Part shown: positions 19,538 to 29,162 of the stretch, piece after piece
How positions within the stretch are numbered: the first letter of the stretch is position 1
Layout: each line of letters opens with the position of its first letter
NCBI GenBank assembly: GCA_018241685.1
Contig: JAFEDJ010000011.1
Location: 186,001-250,000 of the forward strand
DNA: 64,000 bases
Direction: 5' to 3'
From: Pseudomonadota bacterium
GTDB lineage: Bacteria > Pseudomonadota > Gammaproteobacteria > Burkholderiales > Rhodocyclaceae
Notes under the pieces: generated by a model
Database searches by the model: none
Seen by the model: the letters and a program-made list of their open reading frames with translations, nothing else
What the model was told of the DNA's origin: nothing
Program-made: the position numbers and the translations under genes

Positions 19538-19999
19538 ATGGCTGAGCTGACGCTGTACTTTGATACCCAGCATGCGGTGGATGTACATGACTGGATCATC
19601 GAGCATTCAGGTGGCCTGGCAGGGGTGAAGGATCTGGGCCAGCTGGAAAGCGTCCTGCAGCACATCCAGAACGACGACTATTACCCTTCGTTCGATACCA
19701 AGCTGACGCATTTGATCTTTGGCATCAACAAGTTCCACGCCTTCAACGATGGCAACAAGCGCGCCAGCCTGACCTTGGGCGCCTATTTCCTGACCCTGAA
19801 CGGGTACGACTACTGTGTTCCGCAGTTCGTGATTCAGATGGAAAACATCGTGGTGGCGGTGGCGGAGGGCACAATTGGCAAAGACTTGCTGCAGCGTGTG
19901 GTGCTATCTCTCATTGAAGACGATGACTTCCCGGATGACCTGAAGCTCGACTTGCTTGAAACCTTGAGGGACGACCATCTTGAGGACGATCTGAATTGA
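19538..19999 (+). CDS. doc: Death-on-curing (Doc/Fic) family toxin
   Basis: The 153-aa Fic-fold protein carries the motif [10 protein letters not shown] at residues 67-76, matching the HxFx(D/N)xNKR signature of Doc. Doc kinases phosphorylate EF-Tu, whereas classical Fic enzymes AMPylate; the Lys in place of the second Gly of HPFxxGNGR points to the Doc type. '[14 protein letters not shown]' and '[14 protein letters not shown]'-like segments agree. The gene lies between the DNA-binding protein and hsdR, and its TGA overlaps the TTG start of hsdR. Tight coupling to hsdR suggests co-expression with restriction. Confidence 0.88.
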   Translation: MAELTLYFDTQHAVDVHDWIIEHSGGLAGVKDLGQLESVLQHIQNDDYYPSFDTKLTHLIFGINKFHAFNDGNKRASLTLGAYFLTLNGYDYCVPQFVIQMENIVVAVAEGTIGKDLLQRVVLSLIEDDDFPDDLKLDLLETLRDDHLEDDLN

Positions 20000-22900
20000 C
20001 AGAAGACCAGCTCGAACAGGAAGCCCTAGTCTGGCTGGCCGATGTGGGTTACACGCCGCTCCGTGGGCCGGAGCTTGCCCCGGACGGCGAGCGCCCCGAG
20101 CGCGGCAGTTACCAGCAGGTGCTGCTGGTCGAGCGCCTGCGCGCGGCCATCGCCCGCCTGAACCCGCAGCTCACCACCGCGGCGCGGGAGGACGCGCTGC
20201 AGCAGGTGCTGGACCTGGGCATCCCCGCGCTGCTGTCGGCCAACCGGCGGTTTCACCAGCTGCTGATCACCGGCGTGCCGGTCGAGGTCCAGCGTGGCGG
20301 CGAAACGCTGGGCGACTTTGCCCGCCTGATCGACTGGGCTGATCCGTCGAACAACGAGTGGCTGGCGATCAACCAGTTCACCGTGAAAGGCACGCACCAT
20401 ACGCGTCGGCCGGACATCGTGCTCTTCGTGAATGGCCTGCCGCTGGTGGTCATCGAGCTGAAGAACCCGGCCGACCTTAACGCCGACATCTGGAAGGCCT
20501 TCGAGCAGCTTCAGACCTACAAGGCCCAGACGCCGGACCTGTTCCAGTACAACGAGGTGCTGGTGATCTCCGACGGTTCGGATGCCCGCATGGGTTCGCT
20601 GTCGGCCGACGCCGAGCGTTTCATGCAGTGGCGCACCATCGACGGCGTCACCATCGACCCGCTGGGTGAATTCAACGAGCTGGAAACCCTGATCCGTGGC
20701 GTGCTGGCGCCGGCGCCGCTGCTCGACTACCTGCACTACTTCGTGCTGTTCGAGGACGACGGCGGGCTGGTCAAGAAGATCGCCGGTTACCATCAGTTCC
20801 ACGCGGTGCGCGCGGCAATCCAGCAGGTGATTGCGGCGTCGCGCCCTGGCGGCTCTCATAAAGGCGGCGTGGTGTGGCACACCCAGGGCAGCGGCAAGAG
20901 CATCACGATGACTTGCTTCGCCGCGCGGGTGATGCAGGACGCGGCGATGGAGAACCCTACCATCGTGGTCATCACCGACCGCAACGACCTGGACGGCCAG
21001 CTCTTCGGTGTGTTCTCGCTGGCCCAGGATCTGCTCCGCGAGCAGCCCGTGCAGGCGGACACCCGTCAGGACTTGCGCAGGCTCCTGGCCAACCGCCCGT
21101 CCGGCGGCATCGTGTTCGCGACGATTCAGAAGTTCATGCCCGGCGAGGACGAGGACGTCTTTCCGCTGCTCTCCGACCGGCACAACATCGTGGTCATCGC
21201 CGACGAAGCCCACCGCACCCAGTACGGCTTCGAAGCCAGGCTAAGGGCCTTCAAGCCCAAGTCTAGTGCCAATGATGCTCAATGCCAGCTCGCCGCCGAA
21301 CCCGTCGCCAAGTATCAGGTGGGCTACGCTCAGCATCTGCGCGATGCACTGCCCAACGCCACCTTCGTGGCCTTCACGGGTACGCCGGTGTCCAGCGAGG
21401 ATCGCGACACTCGCGCGGTGTTTGGCGACTATATCCACGTCTACGACATGCAGCAGGCCAAGGAGGACGGCGCCACGGTGGCGATCTACTTCGAGTCCCG
21501 GCTGGCCAAGCTGTCCCTGAAGGCCGAGGAACTGCCACAGATCGACGACGAGGTGGATGAGCTTGCCGAAGACGAGGAGGAAAGCCAGCAGGCACGCCTC
21601 AAGAGCAAGTGGGCTGCCCTGGAAAAGGTCGTCGGTGCCGAGCCCCGCATCGCCAGTGTCGCCGCCGATCTCGTCGCCCACTTCGAGGAGCGCAGCAGGG
21701 CCCAGACGGGGAAGGCCATGATCGTCGCCATGAGCCGCGACATCTGCGTGCATCTCTACAACGAGATCGTGAAACTCAGGCCAGACTGGCACGACCCTGA
21801 CCCCGAGAAGGGGGCGATCAAGATCGTGATGACCGGTTCCGCCAGTGACAAGGCGCTGTTGCGTCCGCACCTCTACGGCAAGAAGATCAAGAAGCGGCTG
21901 GAGAAGCGCTTCAAGGACCCGGCCGATCCGTTGCGCTTAGTGATCGTGCGTGACATGTGGCTGACGGGCTTCGACGCCCCTTGCGTGCACACCCTGTACG
22001 TGGACAAGCCCATGAAGGGTCACAACCTGATGCAGGCCATCGCCCGGGTGAACCGCGTCTTCAAGGACAAGCAGGGCGGGTTGGTGGTGGACTACATCGG
22101 CATCGCCAACGAACTGAAATCCGCCCTCAAGGACTACACCGCCAGCAAGGGCCGCGGCCGTCCCACGGTGGATGCTGCCGAGGCCTACGCGGTACTGGAA
22201 GAGAAGCTCGACATCCTGCGCGGGCTGCTCCACGGCTACGACTACTCGGATTTTCTGAGTGCCGGCCACAAGCGTCTTGCTGGCGCCGCCAACCACGTGC
22301 TGGGCATCGAGGAGGGCAAGAAGCGTTTCGCCGACCAGGCGGTGGCGATGTCCAAGGCCTTCACCCTGTGCTGCACGCTGGATGAGGCCAGGGCGGTACG
22401 CGAGGAAGTGGCCTTCTTCCAAGCGGTGAAGGTGATCCTCACCAAGCGCGACCTCACCCAAAAGAAGAAGACCGACGAGGAACGGGAGCTGGCCATCCGC
22501 CAGATTATCGGGTCGGCGGTGGTGTCGGAGGACGTGGTGGATGTGTTCGAGGCCGTGGGCCTCGACAAGCCCAACATCGGAATCCTCGACGATGAGTTCC
22601 TGGCCGAGGTGCGCAACCTGCCCGAGCGCAATCTGGCGGTGGAGCTGCTGGAGCGCCTCCTGGAAGGCGAGATCAAGAGTCGCTTTGCCGGCAACGTGGT
22701 GCAGGAGAAGAAGTTCTCCGAGCTGCTGGCTAACGTAGTCAAGCGCTACCAGAACCGCGCCATCGAGACCGCCCAGGTCATCGAGGAGCTGATCGAGATG
22801 GCAAGGAAGTTTCATGCCGCAGCCTCCCGCGGCGAAGAACTGGGCCTGACGGAAGACGAGATCCGCTTCTACGACGCCCTGGCCGACAACGAATCTGCGG

Positions 22901-23133
22901 TGCGCGAGTTGTCCGACGAAACCCTGAAGAAGATCGCGCACGAGCTCACCGACAACCTGCGCAAAAACCTGACGGTGGACTGGTCGGAACGGGAGAGTGT
23001 GCGCGCCAAGCTGCGCCTGATGGTCAAGCGCATCCTGCGCAAGTACAAGTATCCGCCGGACCAGCAGGAAGGCGCGGTGGAACTGGTGCTGCAGCAGGCG
23101 AAGGCGCTGGGCGAGGTGTGGATGGTGGCGTGA
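19996..23133 (+). CDS. hsdR: Type I restriction-modification endonuclease/translocase subunit
   Basis: This motor and nuclease subunit cleaves unmodified DNA after translocation. The 1045-aa protein has an N-terminal PD-(D/E)xK nuclease with Asp140 ('RRPDIVLF') and Glu154-x-Lys156 ('VIELKNP'). Two helicase lobes follow, with Walker A 'TQGSGKS' ending near Ser302, DEAH at 403-406, 'FVAFTGTP' and '[10 protein letters not shown]'. A C-terminal helical HsdM-binding region completes it. The start is a TTG that overlaps the stop of doc (TTGA), and the N-terminal sequence '[18 protein letters not shown]' fits the family. All catalytic motifs are intact. Confidence 0.95.
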   Translation: MTEDQLEQEALVWLADVGYTPLRGPELAPDGERPERGSYQQVLLVERLRAAIARLNPQLTTAAREDALQQVLDLGIPALLSANRRFHQLLITGVPVEVQRGGETLGDFARLIDWADPSNNEWLAINQFTVKGTHHTRRPDIVLFVNGLPLVVIELKNPADLNADIWKAFEQLQTYKAQTPDLFQYNEVLVISDGSDARMGSLSADAERFMQWRTIDGVTIDPLGEFNELETLIRGVLAPAPLLDYLHYFVLFEDDGGLVKKIAGYHQFHAVRAAIQQVIAASRPGGSHKGGVVWHTQGSGKSITMTCFAARVMQDAAMENPTIVVITDRNDLDGQLFGVFSLAQDLLREQPVQADTRQDLRRLLANRPSGGIVFATIQKFMPGEDEDVFPLLSDRHNIVVIADEAHRTQYGFEARLRAFKPKSSANDAQCQLAAEPVAKYQVGYAQHLRDALPNATFVAFTGTPVSSEDRDTRAVFGDYIHVYDMQQAKEDGATVAIYFESRLAKLSLKAEELPQIDDEVDELAEDEEESQQARLKSKWAALEKVVGAEPRIASVAADLVAHFEERSRAQTGKAMIVAMSRDICVHLYNEIVKLRPDWHDPDPEKGAIKIVMTGSASDKALLRPHLYGKKIKKRLEKRFKDPADPLRLVIVRDMWLTGFDAPCVHTLYVDKPMKGHNLMQAIARVNRVFKDKQGGLVVDYIGIANELKSALKDYTASKGRGRPTVDAAEAYAVLEEKLDILRGLLHGYDYSDFLSAGHKRLAGAANHVLGIEEGKKRFADQAVAMSKAFTLCCTLDEARAVREEVAFFQAVKVILTKRDLTQKKKTDEERELAIRQIIGSAVVSEDVVDVFEAVGLDKPNIGILDDEFLAEVRNLPERNLAVELLERLLEGEIKSRFAGNVVQEKKFSELLANVVKRYQNRAIETAQVIEELIEMARKFHAAASRGEELGLTEDEIRFYDALADNESAVRELSDETLKKIAHELTDNLRKNLTVDWSERESVRAKLRLMVKRILRKYKYPPDQQEGAVELVLQQAKALGEVWMVA

Positions 23134-23239
23134 ACGATGGCTGGGCCTTGCAGCCCGGGCATGAGAACCAAGTCAGAGTTCGCATCCTCCGCCCCCTTGC
23201 TACAATCCCGCGCCTGTCAATCCGTTGGTGGCGTGGGTC

Positions 23240-23734
23240 ATGAAGGTATTCGGGTTTGCCGGCTGGTCCGGTTCGGGCAAGACCACGCTGATCGAGAAGA
23301 TCATTCCGGAGATCACCGCCCGGGGCTTGCGGGTGTCGGTGATCAAGCATGCGCATCACGGTTTCGACATCGACAAGCCGGGCAAGGATTCCTGGCGGCA
23401 CCGGGAGGCCGGGGCCAGCGAGATCCTGCTGGTGTCCGACGAGCGCTGGGTGCTGATGCACGAATTGCGCGGCGAGACGGAACCCGATCTGGGCGCCCAA
23501 CTCCAACGCCTGTCGCCCTGCGACATCGTGCTGGTGGAAGGCTTCAAGGCGGTGCCGATACCCAAGATCGAGGTCTATCGCCCGGCCCACGGCCGTCCGC
23601 TGCAGTATCCCGACAATCCGTCCGTCGTCGCGATCGCCACCGACGCGGCACTCGATGCCCCCATGACCTGTCTGAATCTCAACGATGCGGCCGCCGTGGC
23701 CGATTTCATCCTCCACCATCAGGGGCTCCTATGA
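23240..23734 (+). CDS. mobB: Molybdopterin-guanine dinucleotide biosynthesis adaptor MobB
   Basis: This P-loop GTP-binding protein assists MobA in attaching GMP to molybdopterin. The 165-aa protein has its nucleotide-binding loop GWSGSGKTTL at residues 8-17, followed by 'VSVIKHAHHGFDIDKPGKDSWRH' and 'DIVLVEGFKAVPIPKIEVYR', all standard. The ATG at 23240 was chosen over an upstream TTG because it puts the P-loop at the normal distance. The stop overlaps the moeA start (ATGA). It is the first of four cofactor genes. Confidence 0.95.
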   Translation: MKVFGFAGWSGSGKTTLIEKIIPEITARGLRVSVIKHAHHGFDIDKPGKDSWRHREAGASEILLVSDERWVLMHELRGETEPDLGAQLQRLSPCDIVLVEGFKAVPIPKIEVYRPAHGRPLQYPDNPSVVAIATDAALDAPMTCLNLNDAAAVADFILHHQGLL

Positions 23735-24954
23735 ATACTTCCCTGCGTCCTTTCGAAGAGGTGCGCGACGCGCTCTTGGCCGCCGCCGAGCCGGTGACGG
23801 CCGTCGACACGGTGCCCACGTCGGCGGCCCTCGGCCGCGTGCTGGCCGTCGACCAGGTGTCCGGCCTCAACGTGCCTCCCCTCGATAATTCCCACATGGA
23901 CGGCTACGCGGTGAGCAGCGCCGATCTGCCGGCCGCCGGCACGCGCCTCGTCATCGGCCAGCGCATCCCGGCCGGCAGCGTCGGCCACACGCTGGCCCGC
24001 GGCACGGCGGCGCGCATCTTCACCGGCGCGCCGATCCCCGCTGGCGCCGATGCGGTGGTGATGCAGGAGCTGTGCGAGGCGGACGGTGACGGGGTGGTGA
24101 TCAATCATCTGCCCAAGCCCGGCGAGTGGGTGCGCCGCGCCGGCGAGGACATCGCCCGTGGCAGTACCGTGCTGTCCGCCGGCGTGCGCCTCAATCCACA
24201 GATGCTCGGCCTCGCCGCGTCGGTGGGCTGCGCGACGCTGCCGGTGCTGCGGCGCCTGCGGGTGGCGCTGTTCTCCACCGGCGACGAGCTGGTGATGCCC
24301 GGCGAGCCGTTGCCGCCCGGCGCCATCTACAACTCCAACCGCTACGTGCTGCGCGGCCTGCTGGAGGCCCTCGGCTGCGAGGTCAGCGACCTGGGCATCG
24401 TGCCGGACAAGCTCGACGCGACCCGCGCCGCGCTGCGCGAGGCGGCCAGCCGGCATGACCTGATCGTCACCAGCGGCGGCGTGTCGATGGGCGAGGAAGA
24501 CCACATCAAGCCGGCGGTGACGGCCGAAGGGCGGCTGGACTCCTGGCTGATTGCCATGAAGCCCGGCAAGCCGGTGGCCTACGGCCATGTGAACGATCCG
24601 GCCGGCGGCGCCGGCGCGGCCTTCATCGGCCTGCCCGGCAACCCGGTGTCGAGCTTCGTCACCTTCATCCTGCTGGTGCGGCCTTTCGTGCTGCGCGCCC
24701 AGGGCGTCAAGGACTGCCTGCCGAAGGCGATTCCGCTGGAGGCGGCCTTCGACTGGCCCAAACCCGACCGTCGCCGCGAGTTCCTGCGCGCGCGCCTGGG
24801 CGCCGACGGCCGCGTCGAGCTGTATCCCAACCAGGGGCCCGGCGTGCTCACGTCCACCGTGTGGGCCGACGGCCTCGTGGACAATCCCTCCGGGCAGGTC
24901 ATCAAGGCCGGCGACCGGGTGCGTTTCATTCCTTATTCCGAACTACTGTCATGA
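23731..24954 (+). CDS. moeA: Molybdopterin molybdenumtransferase MoeA
   Basis: It inserts molybdate into adenylated molybdopterin. The 407-aa protein has the domain order of MoeA: N-terminal 'FEEVRDALLAAA', 'PPLDNSHMDGYAV' and 'TGAPIPAGADAVVMQE', then the MogA-like fold ('STGDELV', 'SGGVSMGEEDHIKPAV', 'GLPGNPVSSFVTF') and a C-terminal beta domain. Start and stop overlap the neighbouring genes by 4 nt (ATGA at both ends), so mobB-moeA-moaD are translationally coupled. Confidence 0.96.
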   Translation: MNTSLRPFEEVRDALLAAAEPVTAVDTVPTSAALGRVLAVDQVSGLNVPPLDNSHMDGYAVSSADLPAAGTRLVIGQRIPAGSVGHTLARGTAARIFTGAPIPAGADAVVMQELCEADGDGVVINHLPKPGEWVRRAGEDIARGSTVLSAGVRLNPQMLGLAASVGCATLPVLRRLRVALFSTGDELVMPGEPLPPGAIYNSNRYVLRGLLEALGCEVSDLGIVPDKLDATRAALREAASRHDLIVTSGGVSMGEEDHIKPAVTAEGRLDSWLIAMKPGKPVAYGHVNDPAGGAGAAFIGLPGNPVSSFVTFILLVRPFVLRAQGVKDCLPKAIPLEAAFDWPKPDRRREFLRARLGADGRVELYPNQGPGVLTSTVWADGLVDNPSGQVIKAGDRVRFIPYSELLS

Positions 24955-25205
24955 GCGTCAAGGTCCTGTATTTCGCCAATCTGCGGGAGACCCTCGGTTA
25001 TTCCCACGAAACCCTCACGCTGCCCGCCGGCATCGCCACGCTGGGCGACCTGCGCGCCCACCTGGCGCGCCGCGGCGGGGTGTGGGAGGCCCTCGGCGAA
25101 GGCCGCAACGTGCGCGCGGCGATCAACCAGGAAATGGTCGGCCCGGACGTGGCGGTGGCGGACCGGGACGAGATCGCCTTTTTCCCGCCGGTCACCGGAG
25201 GCTGA
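24951..25205 (+). CDS. moaD: Molybdopterin synthase sulfur-carrier subunit
   Basis: This ubiquitin-fold sulfur carrier of molybdopterin synthase is 84 aa and ends in the required Gly-Gly ('FFPPVTGG'), whose C-terminal carboxylate is thiocarboxylated. It starts in the ATGA overlap with moeA, and the large subunit MoaE follows after one base. Length and motif are normal. Confidence 0.95.
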   Translation: MSVKVLYFANLRETLGYSHETLTLPAGIATLGDLRAHLARRGGVWEALGEGRNVRAAINQEMVGPDVAVADRDEIAFFPPVTGG

Positions 25206-25206
25206 C

Positions 25207-25698
25207 ATGAGTGAGATTCAGCGGCAGTTCGATTCCGTGGCGGTCCAGGAGGCCGACTTCGACGTTGGCGCGGAGATCGCGGCGCTGTCCGCCGGCCGTG
25301 CCGACGTGGGCGCGGTGGCGAGTTTTGTCGGCCTGGTGCGGGCCGACAAGCTGAGCGGGGAGGGCAGCGCGGTGTCGGCGATGACCCTCGAACACTATCC
25401 CGGCATGACCGAGAAGTCCCTCGAAGCCATCGTCACCGAGGCTTACGGCCGCTGGAGCCTGCTCGGCACGCGGGTGATCCACCGCTTCGGGCGGCTGGTG
25501 CCCGGCGAGCGCATCGTCTTCGTCGGCGTGGCGTCGTCCCACCGGGGCGACGCCTTCGCCGCCTGCGAGTTCATCATGGACTACCTGAAGACCCGCGCCC
25601 CGTTCTGGAAGAAGGAAGACACGCCGGAAGGCGGGCGCTGGGTGGATGCCCGCGAGGCGGACGACGATGCGGCGTCCCGCTGGGACGCCTGCGACTGA
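25207..25698 (+). CDS. moaE: Molybdopterin synthase catalytic subunit
   Basis: This large subunit of molybdopterin synthase converts precursor Z (cPMP) to molybdopterin using MoaD thiocarboxylate. The 163-aa protein shows 'LEHYPGMTEKSLEAI', 'IHRFGRLVPGERIVFVGVAS', 'FIMDYLKTRAPFWKKEDTPEG' with the conserved catalytic lysines, and a short acidic tail. It ends the cofactor operon. The 277 bp that follow hold only a small inverted repeat (CTCCGA/TCGGAG near 25880-25905) and no gene. Confidence 0.95.
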   Translation: MSEIQRQFDSVAVQEADFDVGAEIAALSAGRADVGAVASFVGLVRADKLSGEGSAVSAMTLEHYPGMTEKSLEAIVTEAYGRWSLLGTRVIHRFGRLVPGERIVFVGVASSHRGDAFAACEFIMDYLKTRAPFWKKEDTPEGGRWVDAREADDDAASRWDACD

Positions 25699-25975
25699 GC
25701 GGCCTGCACGCAGCGCAGCAGGGGACTGTTGGCGGAGTGTTGGTTTTGCCGCAGTCCGTCGTCGTGCCGGCCCCGGGTTCCGCGTCTGGGGCGGGTCTGC
25801 GGGGGTGGCGCAATTGCTGCTATTGAATGGGCTTCGGCCCGACTGTTTGTAAATCCGCACCTGCGCATTTCTCCGGAACTCCGATGCCCATCTTGCGTCG
25901 GAGCACCGTTCATTCCTCACTCTCCTGCCAACCGTCCCTGTCGCTTTCCGGGCGCTGACCCAACAAGCCTAGATC

Positions 25976-28900
25976 ATGTGGATCGTCAATATCGCCCTGC
26001 GGCGCCCCTACACCTTCATCGTGATGGCGCTGCTCATCTTCCTGGCTACGCCGCTGGTGCTGCTGCGCATCGCCACCGACGTGCTGCCGGAGATCAACAT
26101 CCCGGTGATCAGCATCATCTGGAGCTACAACGGGCTGTCGCCGCAGGAGATGGCCCAGCGCATCACGACGCCCAATGAGCGTCTGCTGGCCACCACGGTC
26201 AGTGACATCGAGCATTTCGAGTCCCAGTCCTACAACGGCATCGCGATCATCAAGGTGTTCCTGCAGCCCAACGCGAGTGTCGACACCGCGATGGCGCAGA
26301 TCGCCTCGACGGAGGGCGGGGCGTTGCGCCTGCTGCCGCCAGGAATCAACCCGCCGCTGGTGATCAAGTATTCCGCGTCGGCGATTCCGGTGGTGCAACT
26401 CGGCGTGTCGAGCAAGTCGCTGCCCGAGCAGGGGCTCTTTGACACCACCTTCAACACGCTCAGGCCCAAGCTGGTGTCCATTCCCGGCATCGCCATGCCT
26501 TATCCTTACGGCGGCAAGAGCCGGGTGGTGTCGGTGGATATCGACAGCGGCGCGCTGCAGGCCAAGGGTCTGGCGCCGCTGGACGTGGTCAACGCGATCA
26601 ACGCGCAGAACCTGATCCTGCCCGGCGGCACCGCCAAGCTCGGCGAGACCGAGTTCAACGTCAAGATGAACGGCTCGACGCGCACGGTCGAGGAGCTCAA
26701 CGACCTGCCGGTGCGGATCGGCAATGGCCAGGCGGTGTATCTGCGCGATGTGGCGGTGGTGCGCGACGGCTTCTCGCCGCAGACCAACATCGTCCGCCAG
26801 GACGGCAACCGTGGCGTCGTGCAGTCGGTGCTGAAGAACGGCGGGGCGTCCACGCTGCAGGTCATCGATGCGCTGCGCACGACCCTGGCCGAGGCGTTGC
26901 CGAGCCTCGCTGACGACATCCAGGTCACGCCGCTGTTCGACCAGTCGGTGTTCGTCAAGGCGGCGATCTCCGGCGTGGTCCATGAGGGCCTGATCGCCGC
27001 GTGTCTTACTGCCGCGATGATCCTGCTGTTCCTCGGCAACTGGCGCACCACCTGCATCATCGCGATCTCGATCCCGCTGTCGGTACTGTCGTCGATCATC
27101 GTGCTGTATGCGCTGGGGCAGACCATCAACATCATGACCCTCGGCGGCCTGGCGCTGGCGGTGGGTATCCTGGTGGACGACGCGACGGTGACCATCGAGA
27201 ACATCGAGCGCTACCTGCACCTGGGCCACGACCTGGAAACGGCGATCCGCGAAGGCGCGGGGGAAATCGCCGTACCGGCGCTGGTGTCGACGCTGTGCAT
27301 CTGTATCGTCTTCGTGCCGATGTTCTTCCTCACCGGCGTGGCGCGTTTCCTGTTCGTGCCGCTGGCCGAGGCGGTGATCTTCGCGATGATCGCCTCCTAC
27401 ATCCTGTCGCGGACCCTGGTGCCGACGCTGGCCCTGCTGTTCATGAAGAACATGCAGCACGGGGCCGCGGCGCCGGACAGCCTGCTGCAGCGGGTGTACC
27501 GGCGCTTCGACGCCGGCTTCGAGCGCATGCGCGGCGGCTACATCGTGATCCTCAGCGCGCTGCTGCCGCGCCGCCGCAGCTTCATCGCGATCTTCCTGGG
27601 CGGCTGCGTGCTGTCGTCGGGGCTGTATTTCTTCCTCGGGCGGGATTTCTTCCCGGCGGCCGACGCCGGCATCATCCGCCTGCATTTCCGCGCCCCGACC
27701 GGCACCCGCATCGAGGAGACGGCGCGCCTGGCCGACCGCATCGACGCGGTGATCCGCGAGCAGATCCCGGCCGACGAGCTGGACACCATCCTCGACAATC
27801 TGGGTCTGCCCTACAGCGGCATCAACTTGTCCTACAGCAACGCCGGCACCATCGGCACGTTGGACGGGGAGATCCAGATCGCCCTCAAGGAGAATCACGG
27901 CTCGTCGGCCCACTACATCGACCGCCTGCGGGAGGAGTTGCCGCGCCGCTTCCCAGGTGTGGAGTTCTTCTTCCAGCCCGCCGACGTGGTGACCCAGATC
28001 CTCAACTTCGGCCTGCCGGCGGCCATCGACGTGCAGGTGGCGGGCAGCAAGCTGCAGGACAACTACCGCTTCGCCGCCATGGTAGAGAAAGCGGTGCGCC
28101 AGGTGCCGGGGGCGGTGGATGTGCATATCCATCAGCGTCTCGACCAGCCGTCCCTGCGCCTCGACATGGACCGCAGCCGCCTGCAGCAGATGGGACTGAG
28201 CGCCGCCAACGTGGCGCAGAACGTGCTGATCCCGCTGTCCGGCAGCTCCCAGACTGCGCCGAGCTTCTGGCTCAACCCGAAGAACGGGGTGTCCTACAGC
28301 ATCTCCGTGCAGGCGCCCCAGTACCGGGTGGATTCCATCGACTCGCTGCTGCAGATCCCGGTGGCGGGGGCCAGCGGGGTGCCCAACCAGTTGCTCAGCA
28401 ACCTGGTCCAGGTGTCGTCGGCGCGGGAGCCGGCCATCGTGTCGAGCTACAACATCGAGCCGGTGATCGACCTCTACGTGAGCGTGCGCGGGCGTGACCT
28501 GGGCTCGGTGGTGGCCGATGTGGAGCGCATCGTCGAGGAACTCAAGCCGCAGCTGGCGAAGGGCAGCAAGGTCACGCTGCGCGGCCAGGCGCGCACGATG
28601 AACTCGTCCTTCATCGGCCTCGGCATCGGCGTGGTGATGGCCATCGTGCTGGTCTATCTGCTGATCGTCGTGAATTTCCAGTCGTGGGTGGACGCCTTCA
28701 TCATCATCACCGCGCTGCCGGCGGCCCTGGCGGGCATCGCCTGGATGCTGATGCTGACCGGCACCACGCTCAGTGTGCCGGCACTGACCGGGGCGATCAT
28801 GACCATCGGTGTGGCAACCGCCAACAGCATCCTGATGGTGTCCTTCGCGCGTCAGCGCCTGCTGGCCGGCGAGCCACCGCTGTCGGCGGCATTGGAGGCC

Positions 28901-29161
28901 GGGGCGACCCGCCTGCGCCCGGTGCTGATGACGGCGCTGGCGATGATCATGGGCATGCTGCCGATGGCCATCGGTCTCGGCGAGGGCGGGGAGCAGAACG
29001 CACCCCTCGGCCGCGCCGCGATCGGCGGCCTGCTGTTCGCGACGCTGTCCACACTGGTTTTCGTGCCGCTGGTGTTTGCCTCGGTGCATCAATATTTTGC
29101 CCGCCGGGCCGCCGCCCGGCCGCAGCTGCCCCAAGGCGGCCTTGCCGAAGGACATTCCTGA
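25976..29161 (+). CDS. RND-family efflux transporter permease subunit
   Basis: This inner-membrane, proton-driven exporter has 1061 aa, with the AcrB-like layout of two sets of six helices and two large periplasmic loops. The proton-relay aspartates are Asp401-Asp402 in TM4 ('AVGILVDDATVTIEN'). The TM10 lysine of AcrB is missing: 'TIGVATANSIL' has Ala949 before Asn950. Substrates cannot be predicted. The permease gene precedes the adaptor gene and no outer-membrane channel gene is nearby, so a TolC-type partner must be encoded elsewhere. Antisense to it is a long spurious open frame. Confidence 0.92.
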   Translation: MWIVNIALRRPYTFIVMALLIFLATPLVLLRIATDVLPEINIPVISIIWSYNGLSPQEMAQRITTPNERLLATTVSDIEHFESQSYNGIAIIKVFLQPNASVDTAMAQIASTEGGALRLLPPGINPPLVIKYSASAIPVVQLGVSSKSLPEQGLFDTTFNTLRPKLVSIPGIAMPYPYGGKSRVVSVDIDSGALQAKGLAPLDVVNAINAQNLILPGGTAKLGETEFNVKMNGSTRTVEELNDLPVRIGNGQAVYLRDVAVVRDGFSPQTNIVRQDGNRGVVQSVLKNGGASTLQVIDALRTTLAEALPSLADDIQVTPLFDQSVFVKAAISGVVHEGLIAACLTAAMILLFLGNWRTTCIIAISIPLSVLSSIIVLYALGQTINIMTLGGLALAVGILVDDATVTIENIERYLHLGHDLETAIREGAGEIAVPALVSTLCICIVFVPMFFLTGVARFLFVPLAEAVIFAMIASYILSRTLVPTLALLFMKNMQHGAAAPDSLLQRVYRRFDAGFERMRGGYIVILSALLPRRRSFIAIFLGGCVLSSGLYFFLGRDFFPAADAGIIRLHFRAPTGTRIEETARLADRIDAVIREQIPADELDTILDNLGLPYSGINLSYSNAGTIGTLDGEIQIALKENHGSSAHYIDRLREELPRRFPGVEFFFQPADVVTQILNFGLPAAIDVQVAGSKLQDNYRFAAMVEKAVRQVPGAVDVHIHQRLDQPSLRLDMDRSRLQQMGLSAANVAQNVLIPLSGSSQTAPSFWLNPKNGVSYSISVQAPQYRVDSIDSLLQIPVAGASGVPNQLLSNLVQVSSAREPAIVSSYNIEPVIDLYVSVRGRDLGSVVADVERIVEELKPQLAKGSKVTLRGQARTMNSSFIGLGIGVVMAIVLVYLLIVVNFQSWVDAFIIITALPAALAGIAWMLMLTGTTLSVPALTGAIMTIGVATANSILMVSFARQRLLAGEPPLSAALEAGATRLRPVLMTALAMIMGMLPMAIGLGEGGEQNAPLGRAAIGGLLFATLSTLVFVPLVFASVHQYFARRAAARPQLPQGGLAEGHS

Positions 29162-29162
29162 C

